Shown here: positions 46,764 to 58,139 of the stretch, in pieces
Layout: each line of letters starts with the position of its first letter
How positions within the stretch are numbered: the stretch's first letter is position 1
Assembly (NCBI RefSeq): GCF_902686445.1
Contig: NC_062214.1
Location: forward strand, 53,603,177-53,667,176
Direction: 5' to 3'
DNA length: 64,000 nucleotides
Source of the DNA: Sciurus carolinensis
Lineage: Eukaryota; Chordata; Mammalia; Rodentia; Sciuridae
Program-made: the position numbers and the translations under genes
The notes under the pieces: model-generated
Seen by the model: the letters and a program-made list of their open reading frames with translations, nothing else
Told to the model about the DNA's origin: nothing
Database searches by the model: none

Positions 46764-46919
46764 CGGAGCGGGCGCGGTGGCTGTGGCGGTGGCGGCGGCG
46801 GCGGCGGAGAGGGGGCGCTGGGGCGGGCGGCGCGCCGCGGCCGCCCCTCCGAACATGCCCTTCCTGAGGCGGGAGCCGCCGCCTCCCTCACATCGCCGTG
46901 CTAGCCGCGACGCGCCGCG

Positions 46920-46926
46920 CTTCCGG
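46920..46926 (-). promoter_or_regulatory. ETS/GABPA-like site
   Basis: CTTCCGG on the plus strand equals CCGGAAG on the minus strand, the core of ETS-family sites common in CpG-island promoters. It lies about 320 bases upstream of the PDE8A start codon. Confidence 0.35.
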
Positions 46927-46970
46927 GGAATTTCGGGGAGGAGATCCGCGCTCTCCCAGCTCGAGCGGAC

Positions 46971-46983
46971 AGCATGCGCCGCG
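46971..46983. promoter_or_regulatory. NRF1-like site
   Basis: AGCATGCGCCGCG matches one arm and the centre of the palindromic NRF1 motif (GCGCATGCGC). A second copy, GAGCATGCGCAG, lies at 47430-47441. NRF1 sites are frequent in CpG-island promoters; occupancy cannot be judged from sequence. Confidence 0.35.
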
Positions 46984-47429
46984 CTGGCAACGCCGCCCTC
47001 CGGAAAGCCGGGAGGCCGAAGAGATGCTCTCCCGCCTCGCCGGTCACTGCGCCTCCACCGCCGGGTCTGACCCCGCCTGCCGGCCCGCTGCCCCGTGAAA
47101 AGTGCCCCTGGGTCTAGCGACGGTGAGGGACGGCTGTTCACACGCTGCTGCCTTCAGGGCTGAGAGGCCAGTGTTGGCGGCCCGGCGGGAAGCGAAGCAG
47201 CTGGCTCCAGCCGGGCCTGGGGCCGCGCCGTCGAGGAGCGCAGGGCGACTGCGCGCGGCGGGAGTTGAGGGCGGTAGGACTTGGGCTTCGACTCCGGCTC
47301 CGGTGTGTTCCCGGCCGGGTCTTGCAGGCAGCACACCGCTCCCAGCCCCCAGCGGTGACCTCCAGCGGCTGCTGGCGTCAATGCAAAGCAGCTGGGCGCC
47401 CGCCGCTTCTTTGGGCCCCGCCCGCGATT

Positions 47430-47441
47430 GAGCATGCGCAG
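47430..47441. promoter_or_regulatory. NRF1-like site, distal
   Basis: GAGCATGCGCAG near the outer edge of the CpG island differs from the NRF1 consensus at one flank. It lies next to a GCCCCGCCC GC box at about 47415. Confidence 0.35.
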
Positions 47442-47469
47442 CCCGGACCGCGGGGGCACTTGCCTGACT

Positions 47470-47560
47470 TCCCAGAGATGGGAAGAGACTTGCCCAAGGG
47501 TACACAGTCTTCTCTGGCTCAGGGTCATCAGAACCCAGACCTGCAGGTTCTGTCCCTGCT
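47470..47560 (-). mobile_element. MIR fragment, minus strand
   Basis: GAGACTTGCCCAAGGGTACAC, followed by CAGAACCCAGACCTGCAGG, is the antisense MIR core at the edge of the CpG island. Confidence 0.7.
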
Positions 47561-47959
47561 TATAACTTAAAGGCTGCGTGACGATCATGTCACTTTCTGA
47601 GCCTTGGAGTCATTCGACCGAAACCGGTGGGAGGACTTCCCTTGCGCTGGTAGTGAGTAGTCAGTGAGGGCGCCGCACTCCAGGTTTCTGGTGCTGTTTC
47701 TGCACGCTGCTCCGAATGCCCAGAACGGATCCCCACGCTTGATGCTTGCACTGGCGTCAGGCGGCTGCGGGACTGGGTAACTACCGTTCGTGGCAAGGTT
47801 GGTGCGCGGTCCTCTCCTAACCAAAGGACTAGGCCTGAAGTAGGAGCCCCCCGGGGCTCCTTTGCTTGCAGAATCAGAACCAGAGTAGAGGCTCCCGCTG
47901 TGCAGGACTGGGACGTCTGAGGACCCCAGAGGCATTGGCAGAACAGCACCCTACACACG

Positions 47960-48045
47960 CTGCCACCAACTAGCTTTGTGACCTTGAGCGAGTCACTTAA
48001 CTTCTCTGTGACGGGCTCATCTGCTGGCTGGAGGGCGGCGCCTCT
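47960..48045 (+). mobile_element. MIR fragment
   Basis: CTTTGTGACCTTGAGCGAGTC, ACTTAACTTCTCTGTGACGG and CTCATCTGC are the MIR core. Confidence 0.8.
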
Positions 48046-49659
48046 GGATGTCCATCTTGTATTTCAGGGCAGCTTCCTGCCTTCCCTGTGCTCTGGGTCC
48101 GCTGGGACCCCACCCCCAGCGCACCGGACCCTTGCTTTCTTCTCTGGCCTTCACATTGTTTTCCTGCTCCGACCTGGACCAGACCCGCTCCTGTAAAGAC
48201 CCTGAGGCTGCGGTGCGGGGATTGTCACCCGCTGCAACCTTGATGCCCCTCGAGCCCGGTTCTTCTCAGCCTGAAGAGGTCACCAAACTTTTCCGACGGC
48301 TGCAGAGTAAAAAGGTCAGCCCGAGGGCAGCTCTATGCAATTATCCCTCTTTACTGGCCAGACTGGCCCAAACCACCGGCATGTGGCTCCATTATCAAGT
48401 TAAACCACATTAAGCAATAATATTTATGCTTCACTATCGTATAAAAGTACTACTAGCTTGATGAAGATGTCTTAAAAACAGGAAAAGATTTTTAATGTCA
48501 CCCCGTTTTTCCACCTAAATTGTAGAGTGTTTTCTGCCTTTGACCATTCATTTTAGAGGTAATTTTTCCGGGTAGAGTCTAGATCTCTGTAAAGAGTGAT
48601 GCCTGCAGAAAATGCTTTGAGTCACTTAAGTACTTAGAAGTCAAGCGCACTCTCATTCTTCTCCCCTCCGCATCTAGAAGTCAGGCCTTGAGGACTCTGG
48701 GCACTGACCTTGAAGCCTCTGAGGCTCCAGGCATCTCCAGCCCTCTTGGGCCTCCCCTCCCAGGCTGGACCTGGGTCCCTGCCTTCCCTCCTCTCTGTCC
48801 CAGAGCCTTTTATGCTACTGATGGGAGTGATGCCCAGGGCAGGGCAGTGGGCTAAGTTGCACAGCTTGTGCTCTACCCCTCACCTCACTGACCACCTGGC
48901 TGCCTTCTGCCCTCCCCAGCTGGTCATTTATCCTCTGTTCCCAGAAAGCCGTGTTTACTGATTTCATGCTCTGAAGTGGGGACCCCAGACTTAGTAAAGG
49001 TAGGAATCATCTGTCTGCTTCTGGGCACACACAAAAACGCACCTGGAGGTCCCGGCACACTACCCTATGAAAGGAGTTTCCACTGGCTTCAGTGACTTTT
49101 ACCACAAAGAATCACACTGACAAAAGTTAACCCAAGCCTCACTGAATGTAGCACCACCCAACTAACTGAGCGTCCTGAGTAGCCAGAGGCCTCCCAGGCC
49201 AGGTAAAGAATCCCACCCCTCCATGCCTCCAGCTTCTGTAGCACACAGAGAGTACACTCCACCAGCAGTCCCAATCCATTTCACTTGGGTGTAGGGACTC
49301 CAAACAGAGCAACTTGACCCCCCACAAATAGACTGAATGTCTATTTCAGTTCTTACTCCAGGACTCAGGCCAGTGGGACTGGAAAGGGAGACAAACCATG
49401 GGACCTAGGCCGTCCCCTACTACCCAGCTAATGGTCTTAGTTTTGTATGTCACAGGTCAGTCCACTCCCAGGAGACTCCTCAGTGCTCAAAGTCCCCTTT
49501 GGCCAGATCACTAGACACATGAGAATGCTGGGTCCCAGACAGTCTTAGTTCCACTTCCCTATGCTGCCACTTGTCCCCCCACCTGACCCCATTGAACTGT
49601 ACTAGAGGCTGCCCAAGGAGGAACTCTTGGGCACTAAGGTCTGAATTCCAAACCTGCCC

Positions 49660-49795
49660 TCTCCTGGACCTTGGGTTGCCAACTTCATCTCTCTGAGCTG
49701 CTTTTCTCCACCTTAAATCTAGGATTAATGATATCTACCTCACAGAGATTAAGTAGGCTAGCCAATATCAAAGGCCTAGAATAACTACTGAGCCC
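49660..49795 (+). mobile_element. MIR SINE
   Basis: CCTTGGGTTGCCAACTTCATC, CTCTCTGAGCTGCTTTTC and ATATCTACCTCACAGAGATTA follow MIR order. Confidence 0.65.
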
Positions 49796-50002
49796 CCTGC
49801 AACTCTGCTTCCCACTTTCCTCTGGGTTCATTCAACATCACCTTCTTGACCCCAGACTGCTAAAAACCATTGGAAAAAATAAAATTACCGTGAGGATCTG
49901 TATCTCTATGAATCTACGCTTTCCAACTTCATCAGGTTCTTTTCCCTAACTTTCAAAATTTCATGTAATGTGATATTTTTTAAAAATTACCATTATTTTA
50001 GA

Positions 50003-50122
50003 GCTGAGCACGGTGGCAGAAACCTGTAATCCCAGCTAGTGCAGAGGATGAAGTGGGAAGACCACAGGTTCTAGGCCAATCTGGGCAACTTGAACTCTGT
50101 TTTAAAAAAATTTTTTTAAATC
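50003..50122 (+). mobile_element. B1-like SINE, monomeric
   Basis: GAGCACGGTGGCAGAAACCTG and TAATCCCAGCTAGTGCAG to CTGGGCAACTTGAACTC. It is the first SINE above the promoter. Confidence 0.85.
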
Positions 50123-50337
50123 ATTGTTTTAAAATGACATATCCTACAATTTACACATGAATACATGATGGAACAATAGTAAAACATTCAAACTAAGCAA
50201 AGGTATATTAAGTGTGCAGAAGCAAAGGAAAGTCTCTCCCTTCCCTTTCCCTTCCCCCTCCCCACTCCCATAGAAATAATTATTGTTAACAGTTTGGACT
50301 GTACACTTCCAGACCTGTCACAATATTAAATGTTTTA

Positions 50338-50363
50338 CACACACACGTGCGCACGCGAGCACA
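50338..50363. repeat. Short alternating purine-pyrimidine tract
   Basis: ACACACACGTGCGCACGCG is a Z-DNA-prone run, small. Confidence 0.7.
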
Positions 50364-51819
50364 TATGTAACTATTATGATATTACAAACCAGGCTGCAGT
50401 GAACATTCTTGAATGTCATTCTGTGGACTCTTTAAAGTGAAAGGTGTGTACCCCACTTCCAAGCTCCAGAAGAGATAAGGGGAAATAAAATCAGAATGTC
50501 CTACTGCAGTCAAGAGACTGGCTGTCCTCTCTGCCCCCAGAAATAGGGGTCTAACCAACCCCAAAGGCAAGTCTCTCTTGGTCATGTTCTCCAGATTCAT
50601 TAGCCTTCTTATATTTATTTCTCGATATCCCCAAGCCTTTATAAAATGTTTTTGAATGTTCCAGCCTTTCTCAGGTAAAGAAAGGACTGGGAGAGACCAC
50701 CTTTAGGCCAAAACCTAAATAGGGAGCAGTGCCCGCTGGAGGCCTGAATGGTGGGGTAGGTAAGATCGAAGGAGGATGTATCATCTACCTCCAAAATTCA
50801 TATGTGTATGTGCATTACCCCCTCTATTTGGATCCAGACCTTGGTTCTTAACAGTTTGCCTGGAGCACTTGTGACAACTCAGTGTGGACTCCCTTTCTCA
50901 GAATGGCCTTTTTAACTCCCACAGTCTGAGACTCCTCTACCTCCAGCAAAAGGTACTGTCCCTAATACCTGCCCACATGCCCTGCTCTGTGGCTCCATCT
51001 ACCCTTTCCTCCATGGCCTCAGGAGCCCCAGGTCTTCATATGCATAGTCCCATGACTACACTATTGATTTCCACTCCAAAAAGGAAGTTCCTTGTCCCAA
51101 GTTCTTAATATGTAATGTTCCAGGGCATGTCCGTCCCTGCCGCCTGGGATTGGCTTCATGGGTGTGAGACCTGTGCAGTCAGAAGCACTTAGAAGAACCC
51201 CCACTCTTGGTTTAATGTTCTGATGTCACCATCTTGGAAATTCTTAATAATTATTGAACACAGAGGTTCCATGTCTTCATTTTGCCCTGGACCCCACAAA
51301 TTATGTAGCAGGTCCTGCCTACCTCCTGTATACCCCCAACTCAAAAGTGGATATAGGAAAGAGAAGCAGTATGCAGGTTTCTGTGGTGATTCAGAAGACC
51401 TTCATGGGGTCTGTTCAGGAAAGTCATGTTGGATCCAAGATCAAGAATTTTCTCTTCACTCTGCACCAAGCCCAGTCATTACACAACATGCCACACAATG
51501 GGGCAGTGAGGCACTGAGGTCCTACAACTGAATAGGCAGAGGCAGGACACCCACACTCCTCCAGTTCTTGGTCTTCCTCTGAGGGCAATCTCCTTCCCCC
51601 ACCTCTCCAGTCTTCTAACTGGCCAACCTGAAGCTTTCCACCAAATGCTACCTGAAAAGAAATTTGGCTTCTGGGAGCTGGGTTCCCTGCTGGCCACTCT
51701 TCTGTGAAGAGATTAGCAGAGGGGAGGTACAAGGTTTCCTGGCCTGGAGGAGAAGTTAAGAAGGCCCCTGTATGGGATCTGGGATAGCAGTGACACCTGC
51801 CAGTATGATGGTGTCAGAC

Positions 51820-51975
51820 TCCCTGTCAAGCACTTCATGTGTATAGCTCATTTCATTCTTCTTAACAACCGTGTCAGGTGGTTGTTCTTATCTCTCTCAC
51901 TCCTTCATTCCCCTCACCTTGTATTATAGAGAAGGACATTGAGGTTTTATAGGACCAGGGATGATGATTTAATAA
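51820..51975 (-). mobile_element. MIR SINE, minus strand
   Basis: TAGCTCATTTCATTCTTCTT, AACAACCGTGTCAGGTGG and GTATTATAGAGAAGGACATTG are in antisense MIR order. Confidence 0.65.
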
Positions 51976-52023
51976 AAATCCAAGTGTCTGTCCTTTATAA
52001 GGACTCTTAAAAATAGAAAGATG

Positions 52024-52157
52024 TGGGGCTGGGACTGTAGCTCAATGGCAGAGCACCTGCCTAGCATGTGTGAGGCCCTGGATTTGATTCTTAGCACCAC
52101 ATAAAAATAGACAAATAAAGTCATGCTGTCCATCTACAACTACAAAATTTTTTTTTT
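52024..52157 (+). mobile_element. ID SINE with perfect target-site duplication
   Basis: GGGGCTGGGACTGTAGCTCAA to TTTGATTCTTAGCACC plus the GTCATGCTGTCCATCTAC tail. AATAGAAAGATG flanks it at 52012-52023 and 52158-52169. Confidence 0.95.
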
Positions 52158-52169
52158 AATAGAAAGATG

Positions 52170-52380
52170 CTTCTTGTCACAATGGTACAGGTCTATAACC
52201 CCAGCAACTTGGGAGGCTAAAGTAGGGGGACTGAAAGTTCAAGGACAGCCTGGGAAATTCAGTAAGACCCTATCTCAAGGTAAAAAGGGCTGAGGTCTAA
52301 CTTAGTGATAGAGCACTGGCATAGCATGCACAAGGCCCTGGATTTGATCCCCAGTCCAGAAGGAATGAAAGAAAGAAAGG

Positions 52381-52382
<2 letters not shown>
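52170..52382 (+). mobile_element. Dimeric B1-ID SINE with full-length ID half
   Basis: ATAACCCCAGCAACTTGGGAG to GACCCTATCTC, linker, GGGCTGAGGTCTAACTTAG to TTTGATCCCCAGTCC. Confidence 0.85.

Positions 52383-52431
<49 letters not shown>
52383..52431. repeat. (GA)n microsatellite
   Basis: About 23 uninterrupted GA units in the tail of the preceding SINE. Purine on one strand, so triplex-prone. Confidence 0.95.
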
Positions 52432-52434
<3 letters not shown>

Positions 52435-52452
52435 TCCTTTAGTACAGAAAAG

Positions 52453-52672
52453 ATAGCCAGTGGCTGTAGTGCATGCCTATAATTCCAGTGACTCAGGAGA
52501 CTGAGGCAGGAGGATAACAAGTTCAAGGCCAGCCTCTGCCTCTGCAACTTAGGGAGACCCTGTCTCAAAATAAAAAATAAAAAGATTGGGGATGTAGCTC
52601 AGTGATAGAGTGCCCCTGGGTTCAATCCCCAATACATAATAATAATAATAATAACAACAACAATGATAATAC
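52453..52672 (+). mobile_element. Dimeric B1-ID SINE (MEN type)
   Basis: GGCTGTAGTGCATGCCTATAA to ACCCTGTCTC, linker, GATTGGGGATGTAGCTCAG to TTCAATCCCCAATAC, then an AAT/AAC repeat. Confidence 0.92.
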
Positions 52673-53120
52673 AATGAGGACTATTTCCATCTAAGAGTTT
52701 TTAAGACATTTATTAATAGGGAATCGCTAGATCACCCCTCAGAGCTGGAACTCAGCAGGACTACTTCTGAAGAGTATCCCAACACCAAGAAACACTTCAC
52801 TGGAGCATTGCTAATGGAATCAGAAATAAAGTGTAACAACTATCACTGTTATCATCTCATTTTGTGTAGATGTTCTGAAAAGTACAATGAGACATGACTG
52901 TACTCTAGCAACTAGAATACATGAGTGGGCCCTGGAGATAGCATTTATCATTAGTAGCATTTGATACAGCTTTATGTTCAAGATTCTTGGGAAACAATTC
53001 AGGAGGTAAGGTAAAAGATTTCTCTAAAGAAGCCAGATTCAAAGTAAAAAGAAAAAAAAAGGATTTGTTATTGCTCCTGTATGCTAGAAATAACCAATTG
53101 GTAAATATAATAATGAAAAT

Positions 53121-53310
53121 CAACTAAGTGTGGTGGCACATGCTGTAATCCAAGCTAACTCAGGAGGCTGAAGCAGGAAGATCATAAGTTATATGTCAGC
53201 CTCAACTTAGAGAGATCCTGTATCAAAGTAAAAAATAAAGATTGGGGATTTAGCTCAATGGTAGGATGCCCCTGGGTTCAATCCATATTACCAAAAAAAA
53301 AAAAAAAAAA
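53121..53310 (+). mobile_element. Dimeric B1-ID SINE (MEN type)
   Basis: TAAGTGTGGTGGCACATGCTG to ATCCTGTATC, linker, GATTGGGGATTTAGCTCAA to GGTTCAATCCATATTACC plus an A tract. Confidence 0.92.
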
Positions 53311-54104
53311 TTTAACTCACAGTAAGTGCCAAATACTATGTGGACCACTATGTGGACTATTATATGGAACCCAAGTTTCCTCAGGCCTGACCTGATGACA
53401 CCATAGTGTTCATAACCCAAATTTCGCTAGGTCTTCCCCCATCTACTAACCTAGGCCAATGACTTCTTGCAAAACTTCAGCCAATTATTTCTGGGTATGA
53501 CTGGGAAGAGGTAAGGAGATTGCCATATTGTCCCCCAAATTGTTATCCCCACCCCTGGTAGCCCATACTAGTTTGGTGGCTGGGCCCCAGGCACCGACTC
53601 TGATGCTGGGAAATCTTAGGCCCTGGAGTCCTCAAGGGGCTAAAGTTCCTCAGTTTCAGGCACCATTTGGAAATAACACATTCAACTGGTGGCCAATTGT
53701 GTCTCCATTTTAATGCTGAAAGGAAACTCCTCAGTCCCAGGGAAACCAGGATGGCTGCCCACCCTATACCTCCTTCACAGCCTTCCTCCCCTATAGTCCC
53801 ATTTAGAAGTCCCACAGTGTTTCCCAGGCCCTGTACACCTGGATCTTGCAGATTTTACATCTGGGCAAGTAGCCTTTCCAGCTCTGTCCACAGACTTCCT
53901 CTTGAGGACTCAGACTTAACACCCACACCATGGCAGGACAGAGAGATATCAGAGCTGGGTTGCTTTCCCCATTCTCCTCCCTCACACAAGACCCATGCTT
54001 CTTTTCACTCTTTCTACCATCCCCCCATAGCATAGGCTAAACCTGGAGCTCACACTGCATAGAAACCTCTGCATCTAAATCTCCCAAAAGTCCTGCAAGG
54101 TTGA

Positions 54105-54235
54105 CATTATTGTCCTCACTCCACTGGGGAGGGAATGGAGACTCAGAGAGGTTCAGTAACTCGTCCTTGGCAGATGTCAGAAGCAAGTTGCCCATGTGGC
54201 CTATCTGATCTCAGAGCCCAATGTGTCTACACTAT
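54105..54235 (-). mobile_element. MIR SINE, minus strand
   Basis: ATTATTGTCCTCACTCCACTG, GAGACTCAGAGAGGTTCAGTA and CAGAGCCCAATGTGTCTACA are in antisense MIR order. Confidence 0.7.
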
Positions 54236-54744
54236 CTAAGAGCTTCCATGAAAATAAACTTTGGCAATGGTAAGTTAAATACGGGAAACTGAGGAGCCAA
54301 ACATCACTGAAGGTTGAGAAGCAGAAAGTGAAATATGATATACCCCAGAGCAACTGTGGGCTGCTTCATTCGCAGAATAAATGGGAGGCAAACTGCAAAG
54401 CAGCACACTGGTTACCAAAAGTATTTGGGCCTTTTTAAATGTCAGCCGCAATGATCATGAATCACTCTTTTTAAAGTTCTTAATCCAGAGTAACCTCCTT
54501 TTCCCCCAGCTTCCTTCTGATTCACCGAGTCCCTCTTCTGGCCTGAATCACCCATCCCAAGTTGTGGAACTCAGGCTGAACAGGTCCCATGGGAAAATTG
54601 TCATTCTCCCGGGGGAGTTATGTGCTGGGTAAATGTCCCAAAGTCTGCTAGTTGGGGATGGAAAACTTGATATCTAGGTGATGACACAGCTGGAAACTCA
54701 AATAGACTGATTCTAGTCCCAACCAGGCTTCCAGATTCATCTCT

Positions 54745-55025
54745 TCATGTATAGACTCTTTATTGAGCAGGTAGGTTCAAGGCCAACACCAAGAATGCAA
54801 TGATGACACAGCAGCCCTGCCTGGGCTTGGGGTGTAACTCAAGGGTGGAGTGCTTGCATAGTATGTATGAGGCCCTGGGTTCCATCCACAACCACAAAGA
54901 AAAGACAGAAAGAAAAAAAACAGCCCTGTCTTTTTGGAACTCACAATCTGGTATGGAAGGTGGGCATCATCCAAGTTCACAAGAATGTAATTACAAGCTG
55001 ATGAGTGCTGTGATGTACAAGCTCT
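54745..55025 (-). mobile_element. L2-type relic split by an ID SINE
   Basis: TCTTTATTGAGCAGGTAGG and AACACCAAGAATGCAATGA lie before the ID; GGAACTCACAATCTGGTATGG and GCTGATGAGTGCTGTGATG lie after. These are common old LINE-2-end words. Confidence 0.5.
54826..54920 (+). mobile_element. ID SINE
   Basis: GGGCTTGGGGTGTAACTCAAG to GGGTTCCATCCACAACC plus an AGAAAAGACAG tail. CAGCCCTG lies on both sides. Confidence 0.88.
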
Positions 55026-55589
55026 GAATGTGTATCACAGTAGGAAATGACTTCATCTTGGACAAGGAAATAGTGAGCATCCAAAAGGCTTTTCCTGAGC
55101 AGAAACATGAGACGACAACTATTTTTCATGCCCTAAACCCATTCATCCTTCTTATAATTGTACCTGAGTTTCTTCTGGGAAACCACAGTCACTTAAACTA
55201 TCAGTTCAAGTTATTTGGATGGGATGTTTAGTGTGGGTGGCCATAGCAATTGGTTGAGATGGGCACAGGAACCAATTCAGAGTTAACAAGTATTAATGTT
55301 ATTGGTTGGACCCGAGATCAAGCCATACCTGAAGTTAGAACTATAGTTAGAATTTTCAGCTTTAATAAGCAATAATTTCTGTTTTTTGCTTAAGTCACAT
55401 GGGTCCATGTTTTGATCTCTTACAACCAAAAACATCTGTACCAGGAGGATGATTCAGAAGTATTGAAATAAATATATATATAAACATTCCAGGAAGAGGT
55501 AAGAGAAAGTACAAAGATCAAAATGGGAAGAAGAAGCCGGTGTGTTCAAGGAAATGAAAGAGGACCTAGAAGTGTGTCTAAAGAAAAGA

Positions 55590-55790
55590 AAGCTTGGAGC
55601 TGGGTGCCGTGGTGCTGTGCCTGTAATTCCAGAGACTTGGTGGTAGTCTAAGGCAGAAGGATCTTCCGGGTCCAGGGTTTGAGGTCAGCCTAGGCAAATT
55701 AGTGATCCCTGCCTCAGAAAAAGAAGAAAGAAAAAGAAAGAAAGGGAGAAAAAGGGAGGTGGGGAGAGAGTAAAGAGAAAAGAAAAGAGT
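55590..55790 (+). mobile_element. B1-like SINE with purine-rich tail
   Basis: GCTGGGTGCCGTGGTGCTGTG to CCTAGGCAAATTAGTGATCC, then GAAA/GGGA repeats. No ID half. Confidence 0.85.
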
Positions 55791-56264
55791 ATGGCAGTAA
55801 GTGGCAAAAATGAGGTGGAGGGATGAGCAAGGGATAAAGTCAGAGCGTGCAGGACCTTGCCAACCATGACTAGGTCTTTAGCTCAGAAGAATGGGGTTCT
55901 ACACACAAGCAGAAAGGTTGTCAGTCTGAAGGAGGTGGCCCTGGGTCAGAGGAGAGTGCTTCAAGAAATCTATTAGTCTCTAAGGAGCTCAATCAATTAT
56001 GAAAGCAGTCACAGGTGTGATGGAATTCTTGCTTTTGTCATTTTACATTTTCTCTCATGAGACTGAAAACATAACTAGTATCGTGGAAATCTGAGAACTT
56101 TTGGGAATCCTAGTAAAAGATCTGCAAAAGCCCCAGTTGGCCCACAGAAGAGTACTGTGAGACCCTGATACAAAGGGGCCCAAGAACTTGTTGCAAAAGC
56201 CGTGGTCAGAAGTTTTGGGGTAATTGACAATGGCCATGATGATGAAGGGGGTTTGTGATCATTC

Positions 56265-56385
56265 TAAGCTTCTGGATGTTGTGCTAAAGTCCTTTATAGT
56301 ACTTTTCTTCTTGAGTCTTTACAGCACCACTCTGAAATACATGTATTATCATTCCTATTTTACAAATAAATAAATTAAGACCTTC
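56265..56385 (-). mobile_element. MIR SINE fragment, minus strand
   Basis: GAGTCTTTACAGCACCACTC, GTATTATCATTCCTATTTT and ACAAATAAATAAATTAAGA fit antisense MIR. Confidence 0.6.
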
Positions 56386-56832
56386 TGGTTGGGTAAATGG
56401 CAGCAGTAGTATGGGTGAGGGTCATGGGAGATACTTCTAGCAGTTTGGCAATGGGGCGTGTAGGCTCCTGGGATATATAGCTTCCTAATTCCCGGGTTAC
56501 ACCCTTATCATGCTTTTGCTCCCCCAGGTCTTCAACACCTCCGTGACTAATCTTCTTCACTACAACTGTGGTTTCCATTTTCCTGATTGACCACTGATTG
56601 ATACAATCTCACCAACAAGGTACCTTAGGAGCTGCTACTCTCACAGCAGAAATACCACTGCCAGTGTCTACCAGAGTATTCTCCTGGGATCAGCCAACAG
56701 CAGACGAAGCAAGGGTGGTATTTGAACCTGTTGTCTGCTTCTTCCACCATGCCAACTTCACACTAGTGTTCTGCTGGGCTTGGGGATATACAAACTTCAA
56801 GGGCTTGCGTCAGCTCTAGAAAATTACCTCTC

Positions 56833-57018
56833 TGCTGGGCTCAGTGGCACATGCCTATAATCCAGGCAACTCAAGAGACTGAGGCAGGAGGATCACAAAT
56901 TTGAGGCCAGCTCAGGCAGCAGAGGGAGATCCTGTCTCAAAATAAAAAATAAAAAGGGCTGAGGATGTAGCTCAGTGGTAGAGCACCCCTGGTCAGCACC
57001 AGGAACCTCAGTACCTCT
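56833..57018 (+). mobile_element. Dimeric B1-ID SINE (MEN type)
   Basis: GCTGGGCTCAGTGGCACATGC to ATCCTGTCTC, linker, GGGCTGAGGATGTAGCTCAG to AGAGCACCCCTGG. Confidence 0.92.
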
Positions 57019-57625
57019 CAGAACATGGACTTAAGATGTTTCTAAAAGGGAAAAAATTCACAGAGAATCAGAGTTTTAGTTCTTGGCTTGAGCCCTTTGA
57101 GATTAAAAGCAACAAGTTATAATAACTGGCTTGTCCAAAAGTCAGAACTGAGTTCACTCCAACTGCCTGCCACCAATTCTTGTGGAACTTGGTGAGAGGA
57201 AATGTCTCTCAGGCTCAGGTCCTCTTGAGTGAGAGGAAGAGCTGAGCTGTGCCAGAGTTTGTTTCCTACCCAATCAGCATCCAGTCATCCCCATCCCCAC
57301 TTCTTCCCATTTTTCTCCCTGGGCTTCATGGAACTTTTTCCCATGCCCAAGGGGTGAAGGTTATTGGTTTCAGCCCACCATGGTCACTCCTTTCTCCATA
57401 TCAGGGATTGGTTTGGCCATGGGCATGTGACACAACCTGATAGTGAGATGCAGGGGGGATCCTGGAGGTGGTGTGGAGAGAGGTTTCTGGGAAAGTTTTC
57501 CTTATGCTGAAAAAGGGAGGAAGGAAGCAAGGAGATGAAGAAGGAAAGGAGGAAGGAAGCTAACCATTTTCTTCCTCAACTAGCTGGGTGAAAAAGGGAT
57601 ACTTGGAGTTATTTTAGCCACCTAG

Positions 57626-57640
57626 CCACCAGGAGGCGCT
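57626..57640 (+). promoter_or_regulatory. CTCF-like motif
   Basis: CCACCAGGAGGCGCT matches the CTCF core consensus CCASYAGRKGGCRSY at 14 of 15 positions (A instead of G/T at position 9). It lies about 11 kb upstream of the PDE8A start codon in DNA I cannot assign to a recent repeat. Such sites can mark domain boundaries; binding is not shown by sequence. Confidence 0.5.
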
Positions 57641-57945
57641 GTTGCCAACACCTGAGGCTGGTAGGGTGGAAAGAAGGAAAGAACCTGTGTCATCATGGTG
57701 TCAGAAGTATAATCACAGACCCGCTGAATTGACCAACTCTGGAACCATTTAGCATCTCAATTCATTGTGTGGTATAATATATTTTTGTTGTTCAAGCTAT
57801 TTTTTGTTGGGTCCTCTGTTACCTGCTGCCAAAAGCATTCCACTTTACATATTAGGTCACCAAACAAATTTCTTGGTCCTTCTTACATCTGACATTTTGT
57901 GATTCAATTTGTTCTCCCTCTCTCTCTTTCAATCTACTGTAACAT

Positions 57946-58139
57946 TTTTATTTATTTATTTTTTGTGGTACTGATTTACTGGTTGAACCCAGAAGAGTTT
58001 TACCTCTGCACTATATCCCCAGCTCTCTTTTATTTTGAGACAGGATCTCCTAAGTGACCCAGACTGGCCTCGAACTTGAGATCCTTCTACCTCAACCCCA
58101 AGTTGCTAGAATTACAGGCATGTGCCACTGCTCCCTGCA
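57946..58139 (-). mobile_element. Dimeric B1-ID SINE (MEN type), minus strand
   Basis: TTTGTGGTACTGATTTACTGG, ATATCCCCAGCTC, GAGACAGGATCTCCTAAGTG and TTACAGGCATGTGCCACTG. It is the only minus-strand SINE above the promoter. Confidence 0.9.

Larger units (their letters stand above)
46050..47480. promoter_or_regulatory. CpG island with PDE8A promoter
   Basis: This stretch has dense CpG and GC content far above its AT-rich surroundings, and it covers PDE8A exon 1, the start of intron 1 and about 850 bp upstream. It contains GC boxes (for example GGGGCGGGCGG near 46819), a GGC-repeat tract near 46776-46808, an ETS-type CTTCCGG at 46920-46926 and two NRF1-like ATGCGC sites. No SINE or L1 interrupts it. 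Transcription to the left is fixed by the exon. Divergent transcription to the right is possible but there is no sequence proof. Confidence 0.9.

Noticed and set aside
46267..47070. A 267-codon plus-strand ORF across the CpG island
   Set aside because: It is antisense to PDE8A exon 1; long ORFs are expected by chance in GC-rich DNA with few stops, and the translation is low-complexity R/P/A-rich sequence.
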